Shown here: piece by piece, positions 36,279 to 44,911 of the stretch
Layout of the letters: every line of letters starts with the position of its first letter
Numbering within the stretch: position 1 is the first letter of the stretch
Source: Thermoplasma sp.
Lineage (GTDB): Archaea; Thermoplasmatota; Thermoplasmata; Thermoplasmatales; Thermoplasmataceae
Assembly: GCF_008709555.1 (NCBI RefSeq)
Contig: NZ_VYIJ01000003.1
Coordinates: 73,567-137,566 of the forward strand
DNA: 64,000 nucleotides
Reading direction: 5' to 3'
The notes under the pieces: model-generated
Seen by the model: the letters and a program-made list of their open reading frames with translations, nothing else
The model's database searches: none
What the model was told of the DNA's origin: nothing
Program-made: the position numbers and the translations under genes

Positions 36279-36926
36279 CTATGGCTGCTTGAAACCGCAA
36301 TAGGGGCAGTAAACAGAATCAGCAGGTATATCCTTTCCGCAGTTAGGACATTTCTTCGTTTTTGGTAAGGATGGGGGTTCATGCGCCTCAAAGACATTCT
36401 CCTTTTCCTCAGAAACGGCGGATTCAACGAATCTTGGTATGGTTTTGTTCTCTTCCTTCTTACCGGCGTTTATGTACATGCCTATATTAGCCGTTGGAGC
36501 CTTCGCCCTTGCTAGTTCTATCTCTCGTCTTCTCTCCTCCTCTATCCTCAGCTTTTCCTCCTGTTCGTGCCTGCGCTTGGCATCGGTTGTCCACCTCTCC
36601 ATCTCCTTTTTCCACTTCTCTGGATCCTTTAGAACGAAAGTTGCTCTATCATCCCCCTTTTCGGTGGTGAATTCCACAGAAAGAGTCTTCTTTGTTCCGA
36701 GCTTTATCCTCGGAACTGCGGTTGATATGTTCAGGATGAGATACAGCGGTAAATCCAGGAGTATTTTAGCTGGATGAGCGTGGATGAATCCTCTATGTCC
36801 CTTCTCTTCATATATCAGTCTCTTGTCTGTGAGATACAGCGTACCCTTGAAATACTGTTCTCCTCCACGCGTCATACTGGATTTCTCCTGGAGGATCTCG
36901 TGCTCATCAGGTTCATAAACAGGCAT
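36279..36926 (-). CDS. PH/GRAM-like domain protein with coiled coil and C-terminal zinc ribbon
   Basis: The 215-residue protein begins with a PH-like domain (residues about 5-105: YFKGTLYLTDKRLIYEEKG), continues with a charged helix likely to form a coiled coil (EKWKKEMERWTTDAKRRHEQ to RRREIELARA, about 105-145), a variable linker, and a C-terminal zinc ribbon CPNCGKDIPADSVYCPYCG. No membrane helix. Similar domain combinations occur in archaea without known function; membrane-surface or protein-scaffold roles are guesses. It lies just downstream of tfs on the same strand. Confidence 0.65.
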   Translation of the reverse strand: MPVYEPDEHEILQEKSSMTRGGEQYFKGTLYLTDKRLIYEEKGHRGFIHAHPAKILLDLPLYLILNISTAVPRIKLGTKKTLSVEFTTEKGDDRATFVLKDPEKWKKEMERWTTDAKRRHEQEEKLRIEEERRREIELARAKAPTANIGMYINAGKKEENKTIPRFVESAVSEEKENVFEAHEPPSLPKTKKCPNCGKDIPADSVYCPYCGFKQP

Positions 36927-36978
36927 CGTTTAAGTTAGTAAAGATTAGATATAAAAGTTTCTTATGCTGAATGCGGGT

Positions 36979-37281
36979 TCAGTATTCTCTCCACCTGTAT
37001 CCGCATTCCTCGCATGTGTAAAATTTCGTCTCCGGCTCATCTGCGGATCTCGTCTGCTTCAGCACATACCTTGCACCCTTGTGATGGCACCGAGGACAGA
37101 CAGCATCTGAATCCAGAGGCTCAACAGAAACCTCTTCTTTTATCATTATCGTTTCCTTATCGGCGCTTTTTGAAACTATTTTGATGGTCTCCTTGTTCTT
37201 TGAGATCTCATACCCACATGACGGGCATACGTATTTCCCATTCAGTGGTGTCATGAGTGAACCACACTTCGGACAGAACAT
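36979..37281 (-). CDS. tfs: Transcription factor S (TFS)
   Basis: The 100-residue protein has two zinc ribbons: N-terminal FCPKCGSLMTP and YVCPSCGYEI, and C-terminal VCPRCHHKGARY and FYTCEECGYRW. The tip of the second ribbon reads TRSADEPET, with the acidic DE pair that reaches into RNA polymerase and induces transcript cleavage, as in TFIIS. It is thus a cleavage-competent TFS rather than an inhibitory paralogue. A perfect 16-bp palindrome lies on its promoter. Confidence 0.95.
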   Translation of the reverse strand: MFCPKCGSLMTPLNGKYVCPSCGYEISKNKETIKIVSKSADKETIMIKEEVSVEPLDSDAVCPRCHHKGARYVLKQTRSADEPETKFYTCEECGYRWREY

Positions 37282-37307
37282 AGATTTAAAGAATTACTAA
37301 TTGATAT

Positions 37308-37323
37308 TTAAAGTATACTTTAA
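37308..37323. promoter_or_regulatory. Perfect 16-bp palindrome at the tfs promoter
   Basis: TTAAAGTATACTTTAA is fully self-complementary. It lies 27-42 bases upstream of the tfs ATG (37281) and overlaps the likely TATA box TTTAAATATC (37312-37303 on the minus strand). A dimeric repressor or activator site is plausible. The 160 bases around it are strongly A/T-rich and hold nothing else I can identify. Confidence 0.45.
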
Positions 37324-37443
37324 TATGGTATAATTTAAATATATACTTAATTATTAAACAGAATGTTAATTCTTCAGCATTGTCTATCATGTAGCCATTC
37401 TATTCCACAATATCTTAAATAACCAGACCTTCATTATTTTTTC

Positions 37444-37845
37444 ATGGCCGACGATGTTGAATGGATACTAAGGAACAGCAAAAAGGTAGCTGTTGTTGGG
37501 ATATCGGACAAGCCAGAAAGGGACAGCTACAGGGTTGCAAAGTATCTCTCTGATAAAGGATACGAAATAATTCCTGTCAACCCAACTATAACCACGTGGA
37601 ATGGAAAGAAGGTCTATCCGGATATATCCTCTATACCTGATCCTGTGGACGTTGTGGACGTATTTCGGAGACCAGATGCAGTGCCTGAGATCGTTGATCA
37701 GGCAATAGAGAAGGGGGCAAAGGCGGTCTGGCTCCAGGAGGGTATAAGACACGAGGAATCTGAAAACAAAGCAAGGCGGAATGGCCTGAGAGTGGTATCA
37801 GACCGCTGCATGATGAAGGAACACATGAGACTGAATAATAAATGA
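37444..37845 (+). CDS. CoA-binding domain protein (YccU family)
   Basis: The 133-residue protein is a single Rossmann CoA-binding domain as in succinyl-CoA synthetase alpha: KVAVVGISDKPERDSYRVAKYLSDKG, IPVNPTITTWNGKKVYPDIS, VDVVDVFRRPDAVPEI and AVWLQEGIRHEES, with the C-terminal VVSDRCMMKEH. Stand-alone members bind CoA, but their reaction is unknown. It diverges from tfs across the A/T-rich gap. Confidence 0.85.
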   Translation: MADDVEWILRNSKKVAVVGISDKPERDSYRVAKYLSDKGYEIIPVNPTITTWNGKKVYPDISSIPDPVDVVDVFRRPDAVPEIVDQAIEKGAKAVWLQEGIRHEESENKARRNGLRVVSDRCMMKEHMRLNNK

Positions 37846-37913
37846 TCCTTACATGGGCGTATAATTTTTTGAATGGGTTTATATCTGATGCAGTCATGAC
37901 GAGCCGGTGAAAG

Positions 37914-38204
37914 ATGGCATTCGTCATATTGAAGAGCAAAGGTAACGATGAAGATGTCGTGAACATCTTCCTTCAGGATGATAAGGTGTCAAGAATGACC
38001 GTCCTCAAAAGAGAAGGTTCGATATATGGTGAGGATGGAACCATTTACCTTTTCGAGGGTAACGATGAGGCCGTCAGCTACGTGAGGGCAAAAAGGCCTG
38101 CCAGCATGATCGAGCTTGATCCTGAGAAGGCTGAAAAAATATACACGAAGATAAAAGAAGAAAATGACAACGCAGAGCAGGGAATGGGCTTTGTATTCGG
38201 ATAA
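37914..38204 (+). CDS. Uncharacterised 96-residue protein
   Basis: I do not recognise the family. The protein is soluble and alpha/beta in pattern, acidic overall, without cysteine or a known motif; the middle (EDGTIYLFEGNDEAVSYVRAK) looks like a small beta-alpha unit and the C-terminus (EKAEKIYTKIKEENDNAEQ) like a helix ending in GMGFVFG. A GGTGA-type ribosome site lies just ahead of the ATG. It is convergent with sdhD. Confidence 0.6.
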   Translation: MAFVILKSKGNDEDVVNIFLQDDKVSRMTVLKREGSIYGEDGTIYLFEGNDEAVSYVRAKRPASMIELDPEKAEKIYTKIKEENDNAEQGMGFVFG

Positions 38205-38225
38205 AATTTAAAGTTTCAATAAAAT

Positions 38226-38597
38226 TTAAGCAGGAACGGTCATCCTTGCAACAAGCAAGGCTAGGATCGTTCCGTATATTATGGTTATGACGTATATCAC
38301 CATCAGAGCTATGCCTATATCTCTCTTCGCTCTCTCGCTGATGCTCGTATCTGCCACTATGTGGTTCAATCCGTTTATCCCATGGTATGTTATTATGTAA
38401 ACGAAGATCAGGAAGAATGCCAACCACCATGGATTATGGAGCTGATTTATGACCGAGCTGAAGAATGCCACAGGATGCCTAAAGTCTATGTGGGCAACGT
38501 ACAGATGCACTCCGAGGAAGAATATCAGGAAGAGACCAGTCACCGCCTGAACAAATCTGTTAAGAGATCCATATTTCATCTTTTCATTCTCAACCAT
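38226..38597 (-). CDS. sdhD: Succinate dehydrogenase membrane subunit D
   Basis: The 123-residue protein has three hydrophobic helices and the small-anchor pattern: FVQAVTGLFLIFFLGVHLYVAH (a helix with a candidate haem-ligand His), PWWLAFFLIFVYIITYHGINGL, and a C-terminal helix. It closes the sdhABCD operon; its ATG overlaps the sdhC stop by one base. It helps anchor the dehydrogenase and pass electrons to quinone. Confidence 0.85.
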   Translation of the reverse strand: MVENEKMKYGSLNRFVQAVTGLFLIFFLGVHLYVAHIDFRHPVAFFSSVINQLHNPWWLAFFLIFVYIITYHGINGLNHIVADTSISERAKRDIGIALMVIYVITIIYGTILALLVARMTVPA

Positions 38598-39010
38598 CAG
38601 AAACCAACCCCCACAAACTGAAGCGCGTAGTAATCGAAGAGACCAAGCAGTATCATTGCGATTATCTCAAAGGTGAAGAATAGAGCTTTGTGATGATACA
38701 TGCCTATACCGAACTCGTTCAGCGCGAGACGCACACCATTTGCTCCATGATAGAATATCACAAGAGCAAGCAGGAAATCCAGTGCGAGAAAACTGTCATA
38801 TGGCCCATAAGTTATCGATTTCACAATGGCGTTGTAGGTCGCCTGGCCCCTGAGAAGATTGGATAGAACCGTGTAGTGCAGGTACAGATAGAACAGAATC
38901 ACAAGACCGGACAGCCTGTGGAAAGCAAATGCGAGATAACCGGTACCTTTCCTGTAGAACTTTGCCCATGCGCTTATACCCTCCTTCATCTCCTTATTTG
39001 CCTCAACCAT
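38597..39010 (-). CDS. sdhC: Succinate dehydrogenase membrane subunit C
   Basis: The 137-residue protein has three hydrophobic helices. Its first helix carries the SdhC signature AFHRLSGLVILFYLYLHYTVL, including Ser and Arg residues near the quinone site and His ligands for haem b. A second His-rich phrase (IFYHGANGVRLALNEFG) is also conserved. It lies four bases after sdhB and overlaps sdhD by one base. Confidence 0.85.
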   Translation of the reverse strand: MVEANKEMKEGISAWAKFYRKGTGYLAFAFHRLSGLVILFYLYLHYTVLSNLLRGQATYNAIVKSITYGPYDSFLALDFLLALVIFYHGANGVRLALNEFGIGMYHHKALFFTFEIIAMILLGLFDYYALQFVGVGF

Positions 39011-39013
39011 CGA

Positions 39014-39739
39014 TCATCTACCTCCAAATATGCTTGCAAGCTCTATCTTCAGAGCGGTCCTCCTGAGTTTCTGTATTGCGAAGGACGGATCAACCCCCTT
39101 CGGGCAAACCTCAGTGCATTCACCAGCAAAGTGGCATCTTGAGGTACCCTCTTCGCCGTCCACAACCTCAACCCTGTATTTCGCCCCCTTATCACGGTTA
39201 TCGGCTATGTATCTCCATGCTGCAGCCAGAGGAGCAGGACCAAGGTACTGTGGATCAGAGCCTTCTATCGGGCATGCTGCCATGCACAGCCCACATTTTA
39301 TGCACATCGCGAAATTCGCGTATTCATGGAACTGTTCTGGTGTCTGCGGAAGCTCCTTATCATACTTGCCGTCGTCATCCCTTATTATGTACGGTTTGAC
39401 CTCCCTGTATTTTTCAAAGAAGGGATCGATATCCACGACCAGATCCCTTATCACCTTATAGTGCTTCAGGGGTTCAATCCTTATGCGATCCTTCTTGAGA
39501 TCCTCGACTATGGTTGAGCATGCCATCCTTGGCTTTCCGTCGATTTCCATACCACAGCTTCCACATATCTCCATCCTGCAGGAATACCTGAACGAAAGCG
39601 ACTGATCAATGTTCTCCTTTATGTATAGAAGGCCCTCCAGTACAGTGGATATCTTATCCTTAGGTACCTTGTATGTGCTGTAGTAGACCTTTCCGCTCTC
39701 ATCCTTCCTCTTTATTTCAAACTCATATTCATCGGTCAT
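39014..39739 (-). CDS. sdhB: Succinate dehydrogenase iron-sulfur subunit
   Basis: The 241-residue protein has the three clusters of SdhB: [2Fe-2S] in YSCRMEICGSCGMEIDGKPRMAC-type region, then CIKCGLCMAACPI and CHFAGECTEVCPKG for the [4Fe-4S] and [3Fe-4S] sites. It moves electrons from the flavin of SdhA to the membrane anchor. It is nine bases behind sdhA in the operon. Confidence 0.95.
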   Translation of the reverse strand: MTDEYEFEIKRKDESGKVYYSTYKVPKDKISTVLEGLLYIKENIDQSLSFRYSCRMEICGSCGMEIDGKPRMACSTIVEDLKKDRIRIEPLKHYKVIRDLVVDIDPFFEKYREVKPYIIRDDDGKYDKELPQTPEQFHEYANFAMCIKCGLCMAACPIEGSDPQYLGPAPLAAAWRYIADNRDKGAKYRVEVVDGEEGTSRCHFAGECTEVCPKGVDPSFAIQKLRRTALKIELASIFGGR

Positions 39740-39748
39740 GGTATCACC

Positions 39749-41452
39749 TCAATATGTCCTGACCGTTGGCTGCCACTTCGTGATCACTACTGGCTTGTAT
39801 GTTATCTTTGGGCCGTCCTTCGTGTATGTAGCTATTGTATGCTTCAAAAAGTTTTCGTCGTCTCTGTTTGGATAATCCTTCCTGTAATGGGCGCCTCTGC
39901 TTTCGGTCCTCATTATTGCACCAATGGTTATTATCTCGGCCAGATCGAGCATGAAACCAACCTCAAGGGCCCACTCAAGCTCCATATTGAATGTGCTTGA
40001 CTTGTCCTGTATGGAGATCTTCTGATACCTCTCCTTGTACTCCTTTATGTTCTTGAGGGATCTGTTGAGGCCATCTGCATCCCTGAATATACCAACATTC
40101 TTATCCATGTTGTTCCTGAGGTCCTCCCTTATCTTTGCCACGTTTTCTCCGCCATCCCTCTTCAGTAGATCGTCCCATATCCTCTTCTCCTCGTTGTTGA
40201 CATTCTCAACCACGAGGTCTGGTATATCGTGCTCCATGGCGTATTTGGCCGCAGATACGCCTGCAACGTTTCCCAGAGCCAGGCACTCGTTGGTGGAGTT
40301 CGATCCGAGTCTGTTAGCGCCATGTATGCTTACGCATGCGTTCTCACCTGCAGCGTATATGCCTGAAAAGTCTGTTGTTGTCTTTACGTTGGAATCTATA
40401 CCCCCCATCGTGTAGTGGGTTGCCGGGTGCACCGGTATTAGCTCTGTGTGAGCATCTATACCATTGAACTTTTTCGCTATCTCCGTTATCATCGGGAGCC
40501 TTTCGTCAAGGATATCGGCCATGTGCCTCAGATCAAGGTACACATATTCCATGTCGCCGTATTCGCCTTTTGCTCCCCTACCGGCCTCTATCTCCCACAT
40601 TATGGCTCTCGAAACAACGTCTCTTGAAGCCTTTTCGAGCTTGTTTGGTGCATATGCCTGCATGAACCTCTTCTTCTCGCCGTTGAGGAGGTATCCTCCA
40701 TCCGCTCTCGCACCCTCTGTTATAAGTATACCCGATGGAACGAGACCTGTCGGATGGAACTGGATGAATTCCATGTCCTTCAGCGGAATACCGGCTCTGT
40801 AGGCTATCGCATCCCCATCGCCTGAAACAGAATGCGCGTATGTGCTGAACTGATAGAGCCTTCCCGCCCCACCAGCAGCGAAGACTATGGATTTTCCCTG
40901 AAATATAGTATAATCGCCCGTTCTCAGGTTTATCGTTGTAAGTGAGTTGAACCTTCCGCCATCCAGAAACATGGATGTTGCAAAATACTCATTGTAGAAG
41001 TGGATATTGTCGTATTTTAAAGCCCTGCTGAAAAGGGTCTGCATCACATGAAAGCCGGTCTTGTCGGCTGCGAATGTGGCCCTTGGAAAGCTCAGCGCTC
41101 CGAAATCTCTCTGGGATATGGTACCGTCAGGATTCCTGCTCCATGGGCATCCCCAGTGATCCGTCGTGTATATCTGCTCTGGAACCAGCCTGACGAACTC
41201 CTCAACGCCATCCTGATCTGCCAAGTAATCCGATCCCTTGATGGTATCATAGGCATGCAGGTCAAAGCTATCCTTTGGGTTCAGGACTGCGCTGGTTCCA
41301 CCCTCTGCGGAAACAGAATGAGAACGCAGGGGATACAGTTTGGAGACCACCCCGACCGAGATTTTTTTGTTGTACTCCGCGGCTGCAACGGCTGCCCTCA
41401 GGCCAGCCATACCGCCACCAAGGATGATCACATCCTCCTTAATCTTTTCCAA
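39749..41452 (-). CDS. sdhA: Succinate dehydrogenase flavoprotein subunit
   Basis: From a TTG at 41452 the protein has 567 residues and begins directly with the FAD-binding VIILGGGMAGLRAAVAA. Further marks are SHSVSAEGGTSAVL (covalent FAD His region), FHPTGLVPSGILITEGARADGGYLLNGE, and HPATHYTMGGIDSN and GANRLGSNSTNECLALG. The upstream 20 codons to 41512 are A/T-rich promoter-like sequence, so the longer frame is doubtful. It oxidises succinate to fumarate, linking the citric acid cycle to quinone. Confidence 0.95.
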   Translation of the reverse strand: MEKIKEDVIILGGGMAGLRAAVAAAEYNKKISVGVVSKLYPLRSHSVSAEGGTSAVLNPKDSFDLHAYDTIKGSDYLADQDGVEEFVRLVPEQIYTTDHWGCPWSRNPDGTISQRDFGALSFPRATFAADKTGFHVMQTLFSRALKYDNIHFYNEYFATSMFLDGGRFNSLTTINLRTGDYTIFQGKSIVFAAGGAGRLYQFSTYAHSVSGDGDAIAYRAGIPLKDMEFIQFHPTGLVPSGILITEGARADGGYLLNGEKKRFMQAYAPNKLEKASRDVVSRAIMWEIEAGRGAKGEYGDMEYVYLDLRHMADILDERLPMITEIAKKFNGIDAHTELIPVHPATHYTMGGIDSNVKTTTDFSGIYAAGENACVSIHGANRLGSNSTNECLALGNVAGVSAAKYAMEHDIPDLVVENVNNEEKRIWDDLLKRDGGENVAKIREDLRNNMDKNVGIFRDADGLNRSLKNIKEYKERYQKISIQDKSSTFNMELEWALEVGFMLDLAEIITIGAIMRTESRGAHYRKDYPNRDDENFLKHTIATYTKDGPKITYKPVVITKWQPTVRTY

Positions 41453-41784
41453 GTAAATACACCAGAGTATTATACCTGAAACAAATATATTTTTTTGCCT
41501 CTCCATACACATACGACGATGAAAACCGTCTGTATCATTATCACTTGATGCAAATAAAGATGCTATACGTACATTGAAAGTTGAAAATCATAATTGTGGA
41601 TTTTTTCTTAGATATGAAATGCTTATAGATCAAAGACTGCGGACTGGCTTGTATGATAGATCAACCATTGTTTTTGAGAAACCTGTTGATCTTCCATCAT
41701 ATGGTATGCATCAATGACCTGGAACAGAGCATAGGCAAATTCCGTGCAGTACCAATAGGTTTATTTTTTGAAATGGCTTGATCA

Positions 41785-44448
41785 ATGGTGAATGCGAATG
41801 TGGTGATAGCCGGACCTGGAACCGGAAAAACGACAAGCATATCAAAGGAATATATACATCTGGTTGAGAGCGGTGTAGATCCGAGGAATATACTGTGCAT
41901 AACCTTCACCAATAAGGCCGCAGAGAACATGAGGAGCAGGATATTGAAGGCACTCCAGAATGCCAATATGGAAGTCGATCTCAGTGCAATAAACGTTTAC
42001 ACATTTCATTCCTTCGCATATTCGGCGATAAGAAGATATGGCTATCGTGGAGTGGTCAACCAGAATTTCCTTAGGAAGATCATATTTGACTACCTGATAA
42101 AGAACAGCGTGTTCAATTATGAAAGGGAATATCTAATATCGAGAGTTGTTCCGCAGCTCGAAAACATAATAAGGTATCTTGGAAGCTTCGGTATAGACCG
42201 CATTGAAAACCCAGAGGAAACAGCCCAATCTCTGAAAGATGAGTTTGAAAAGCGCAGGTCGGAGAAAAAAATAAAGGAGACGGCCGAAGAGATAGCCACG
42301 CTCTTCGTACATATAAGCAGGATCATGGATGAATACAGGAGATCCAAGGAAGAAAGGGGGTTGATAGATTACAACGATATGATATTGAAATTCCTGGAAC
42401 TTCAGGAAAAACCCAGATTCGAGTATGTTCTGGTAGACGAGCTACAGGATGCGAGCGATCTGCAGGCAAGGTTGATCAAGTCCGTTGCGGATCATATATA
42501 CGCCGTTGGGGATAGGAAGCAATCAATATTCGGGTTTCAAGGAGGAGGCTTCGGAAACTTCACCAATCATTTCCCTGACGCTGAGACCAAGTATCTTCTT
42601 ACGGATCACAGGAACTCGGAGGCCATTCTGAACTATGCACGCGAGTTCTTTTTACAAAACACAAGATACCCTGACCTTTACAGGAGCGAGCTTACAGAGC
42701 TCACCAGTTCCAGTGGGAAGCGCGGTTCCGTGGAGGTCATAAGCGGGGATGAAGAAGCCATAGTCGATCTTCTCAGGAGGTTCCCTGATGGCAGGATAGG
42801 AATACTTGCCAGGCGAAATGATCAGGTGATAAGGATATCTGGCATCCTTGACAATAATGGAATAAAGTATGCCTCCAGTGCACTTTCAGCAACCAGCGAT
42901 CGCGCAAAAAAGGATGTGATCGCATTCCTCAAAATGATAATCTATGGGGACATGCAGAGCGTTATTGATGGTCTTTTCACGCCATTCAGTGGGCTGCAGA
43001 TCAGCGAAGCATACGACATAAAGGAGAGCCTGATGAGCGGTAACACAAGTCTCCAGAATTATGATCTGCTCAACAGCCTGAAGAAGACCTATTCAGCCCC
43101 TGGAATAAAGGGCCTCATAGAACTGTTCAATAGGCTCATAATACCAATAGCGCTGGCGTTTGATCAGCGGTATTTTCTCACGGTGAACAGGATCTACAGA
43201 AATCTGAATGAATATCTGAGCTTCTATGGAAATGAAGACAGATCGGATCTGATAAATTACCTTGAGATATGCGACGATGAGGTCCAGGAGATCGAAACAG
43301 ACGAGAGAATCTCCGTATTGACTGTTCACAAGGCAAAGGGGCTGGAATTCGATCATGTCATATACTTCCCCAAGCCGAAGAAGGATGAGAAGATGAGTGC
43401 CGTGGACCTTGTGGCCGAGCAGATGATAAAGATCAAGACGGGTAGAGACGTTGAGAGCGATCTTGAGGATGAGGATACTCGTGTTGATTTTGTGGCACTC
43501 ACTCGGGCCGCGAAGAATCTCATAATAGTCTCGGACGATGCACGCTATCTCAACCGTTTCTCATTAAAGGGCGGTCCAATCGCTTCTCCTGCTGTGATGA
43601 CTGGGAAGGAAATTTATGATGTCAAAAGAGAGCCGTATCTAGCCTTTGTGAGGGGAGACATCAAGCACGCCTTCGACATCATACATGAGGAGGGGAGGCT
43701 AAGAAAGCTGATTTACTCCGGTATAAGAAAGAACAACGTCATATCCTTTTCCCTGCTTTCATCATTGGAGGACCCATTCAGATTTCTCAGGGATCACATC
43801 CTGGGGCTAAAATACACAAGTCCTGCCATGAGCCGCGGCACGACGATACATGGCCTAGCTCAGGAGGTCTTCGAGCGTACCGTTCAGGTGGAGAAAATAC
43901 CGGAGCAGCTGATGCCGTATTACAGAAACATACTGAACATAACGAAGAAGATACAGGAAGAATACGGAATGAACCAGATCGGCAGCGAGGTGGAGGTCAA
44001 GATACCCGGTTCGTTCTATATGAAGGAGGCGGAATCATTCATCCTGTATGGCAGGATCGATGCTGTATTCAGCGATGGTGAAAAGTATCTTATAGTGGAC
44101 TACAAGACGGACAAGAGAAGGAATTCATCCAATCATTATGGAGATCAGCTGGCCTTTTACAGGATCCTTTATTCCAAATCCAACCATATAGATCCTTCAA
44201 GGATTTCAACAGCGATAGGGTATCTTGGTCTTCGACCGGCGGTGAATACCGGTGGGATAAGCTACGAGCTTTACTCCATGAATAAAAACGACTCCAAGAT
44301 AAGGGATCTCATGCAACGATACATCCAGTATTGCAACGATCCAGAGAAGTTTATAGACGATCTGATAAGCTTCGGATCAGAGAAGACAGAGGACACGCTT
44401 TATGACAGAATCGTGGCGATACTCAGCCAGGGATCTACCCTTAAGTGA
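41785..44448 (+). CDS. UvrD-like SF1A helicase fused to a RecB-type nuclease
   Basis: The 887-residue protein starts with helicase motifs: IAGPGTGKTTSI (Walker A, residues about 8-19), ITFTNKAAENM (Ia), YVLVDELQDAS (II, DEXQ), VGDRKQSIFGFQGG (III), VLTVHKAKGLEFDHVIYF (V) and VALTRAAKNLIIV (VI). The last 220 residues hold a PD-(D/E)XK nuclease core: GRIDAVFSDG, YLIVDYKTDKR, DQLAFYRILY, without the Fe-S cysteines of AddB or Cas4. The layout equals bacterial AddA. A partner subunit is not nearby. It probably processes DNA ends for recombination. A TATA-like TTTATTTTTT lies about 27 bases before the ATG. Confidence 0.85.
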   Translation: MVNANVVIAGPGTGKTTSISKEYIHLVESGVDPRNILCITFTNKAAENMRSRILKALQNANMEVDLSAINVYTFHSFAYSAIRRYGYRGVVNQNFLRKIIFDYLIKNSVFNYEREYLISRVVPQLENIIRYLGSFGIDRIENPEETAQSLKDEFEKRRSEKKIKETAEEIATLFVHISRIMDEYRRSKEERGLIDYNDMILKFLELQEKPRFEYVLVDELQDASDLQARLIKSVADHIYAVGDRKQSIFGFQGGGFGNFTNHFPDAETKYLLTDHRNSEAILNYAREFFLQNTRYPDLYRSELTELTSSSGKRGSVEVISGDEEAIVDLLRRFPDGRIGILARRNDQVIRISGILDNNGIKYASSALSATSDRAKKDVIAFLKMIIYGDMQSVIDGLFTPFSGLQISEAYDIKESLMSGNTSLQNYDLLNSLKKTYSAPGIKGLIELFNRLIIPIALAFDQRYFLTVNRIYRNLNEYLSFYGNEDRSDLINYLEICDDEVQEIETDERISVLTVHKAKGLEFDHVIYFPKPKKDEKMSAVDLVAEQMIKIKTGRDVESDLEDEDTRVDFVALTRAAKNLIIVSDDARYLNRFSLKGGPIASPAVMTGKEIYDVKREPYLAFVRGDIKHAFDIIHEEGRLRKLIYSGIRKNNVISFSLLSSLEDPFRFLRDHILGLKYTSPAMSRGTTIHGLAQEVFERTVQVEKIPEQLMPYYRNILNITKKIQEEYGMNQIGSEVEVKIPGSFYMKEAESFILYGRIDAVFSDGEKYLIVDYKTDKRRNSSNHYGDQLAFYRILYSKSNHIDPSRISTAIGYLGLRPAVNTGGISYELYSMNKNDSKIRDLMQRYIQYCNDPEKFIDDLISFGSEKTEDTLYDRIVAILSQGSTLK

Positions 44449-44540
44449 TGAGAAACAAATGATGAAACGGCTTGGCCGTGCCATTGAACATGATCAATGG
44501 CATAATACCTATTATTTATCTATAATTATGTTATTACCAC

Positions 44541-44906
44541 ATGATGAAAGATCCAGCATCGCATTATTTTAAATGCACACCGAGGGAGAGGGCGGTATTT
44601 GAGGCAGGAATAAAACTTGGTACCGTATATCACCAGTATGTTGGCATACCGATAAATCAGGGGAATATTGGTTACATAGAGAAAGCAATAAGGGAAAGCA
44701 TCATGGTGCAGCCGTTCGTTGAAGATGCCGAGGTCCGTATCGATCCAACGGTCAACAACAAGAAGCCCGGCGTTTACAAATACCTGACGCTGAGCGGTGA
44801 AATGCTAGATGTCAGGATAAAGGTCAATTACGATGGAAACACCGTTATTGCCCGCTTGAAGTATATCCCGGAGATGGACTACCCATTGATGTATATAGAG
44901 GAGTGA
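44541..44906 (+). CDS. mptD: Dihydroneopterin aldolase, archaeal MptD type
   Basis: The 121-residue protein fits the archaeal DHNA family PF04038: HYFKCTPRERAVFEAGIKLGTVYHQYVGIPIN at the start, SIMVQPFVEDAEVRIDP, and the closing LSGEMLDVRIKVNYDG and DYPLMYIE. The enzyme cleaves dihydroneopterin to 6-hydroxymethyl-dihydropterin in folate- or methanopterin-type cofactor synthesis. Two adjacent ATG codons (44541, 44544) open it. It overlaps or abuts the next gene, which starts at its stop codon. Confidence 0.8.
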   Translation: MMKDPASHYFKCTPRERAVFEAGIKLGTVYHQYVGIPINQGNIGYIEKAIRESIMVQPFVEDAEVRIDPTVNNKKPGVYKYLTLSGEMLDVRIKVNYDGNTVIARLKYIPEMDYPLMYIEE

Positions 44907-44911
44907 TTGGT

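Noticed and set aside
41653..41781. A 42-codon frame ending just before the helicase gene
   Set aside because: It has no ribosome site, no known motif, and covers the TATA-like promoter of the helicase.
41513..41784. The 272-base gap between sdhA and the helicase as an RNA gene
   Set aside because: I could not build a convincing fold or find box motifs; only promoters for the two divergent genes are supported.
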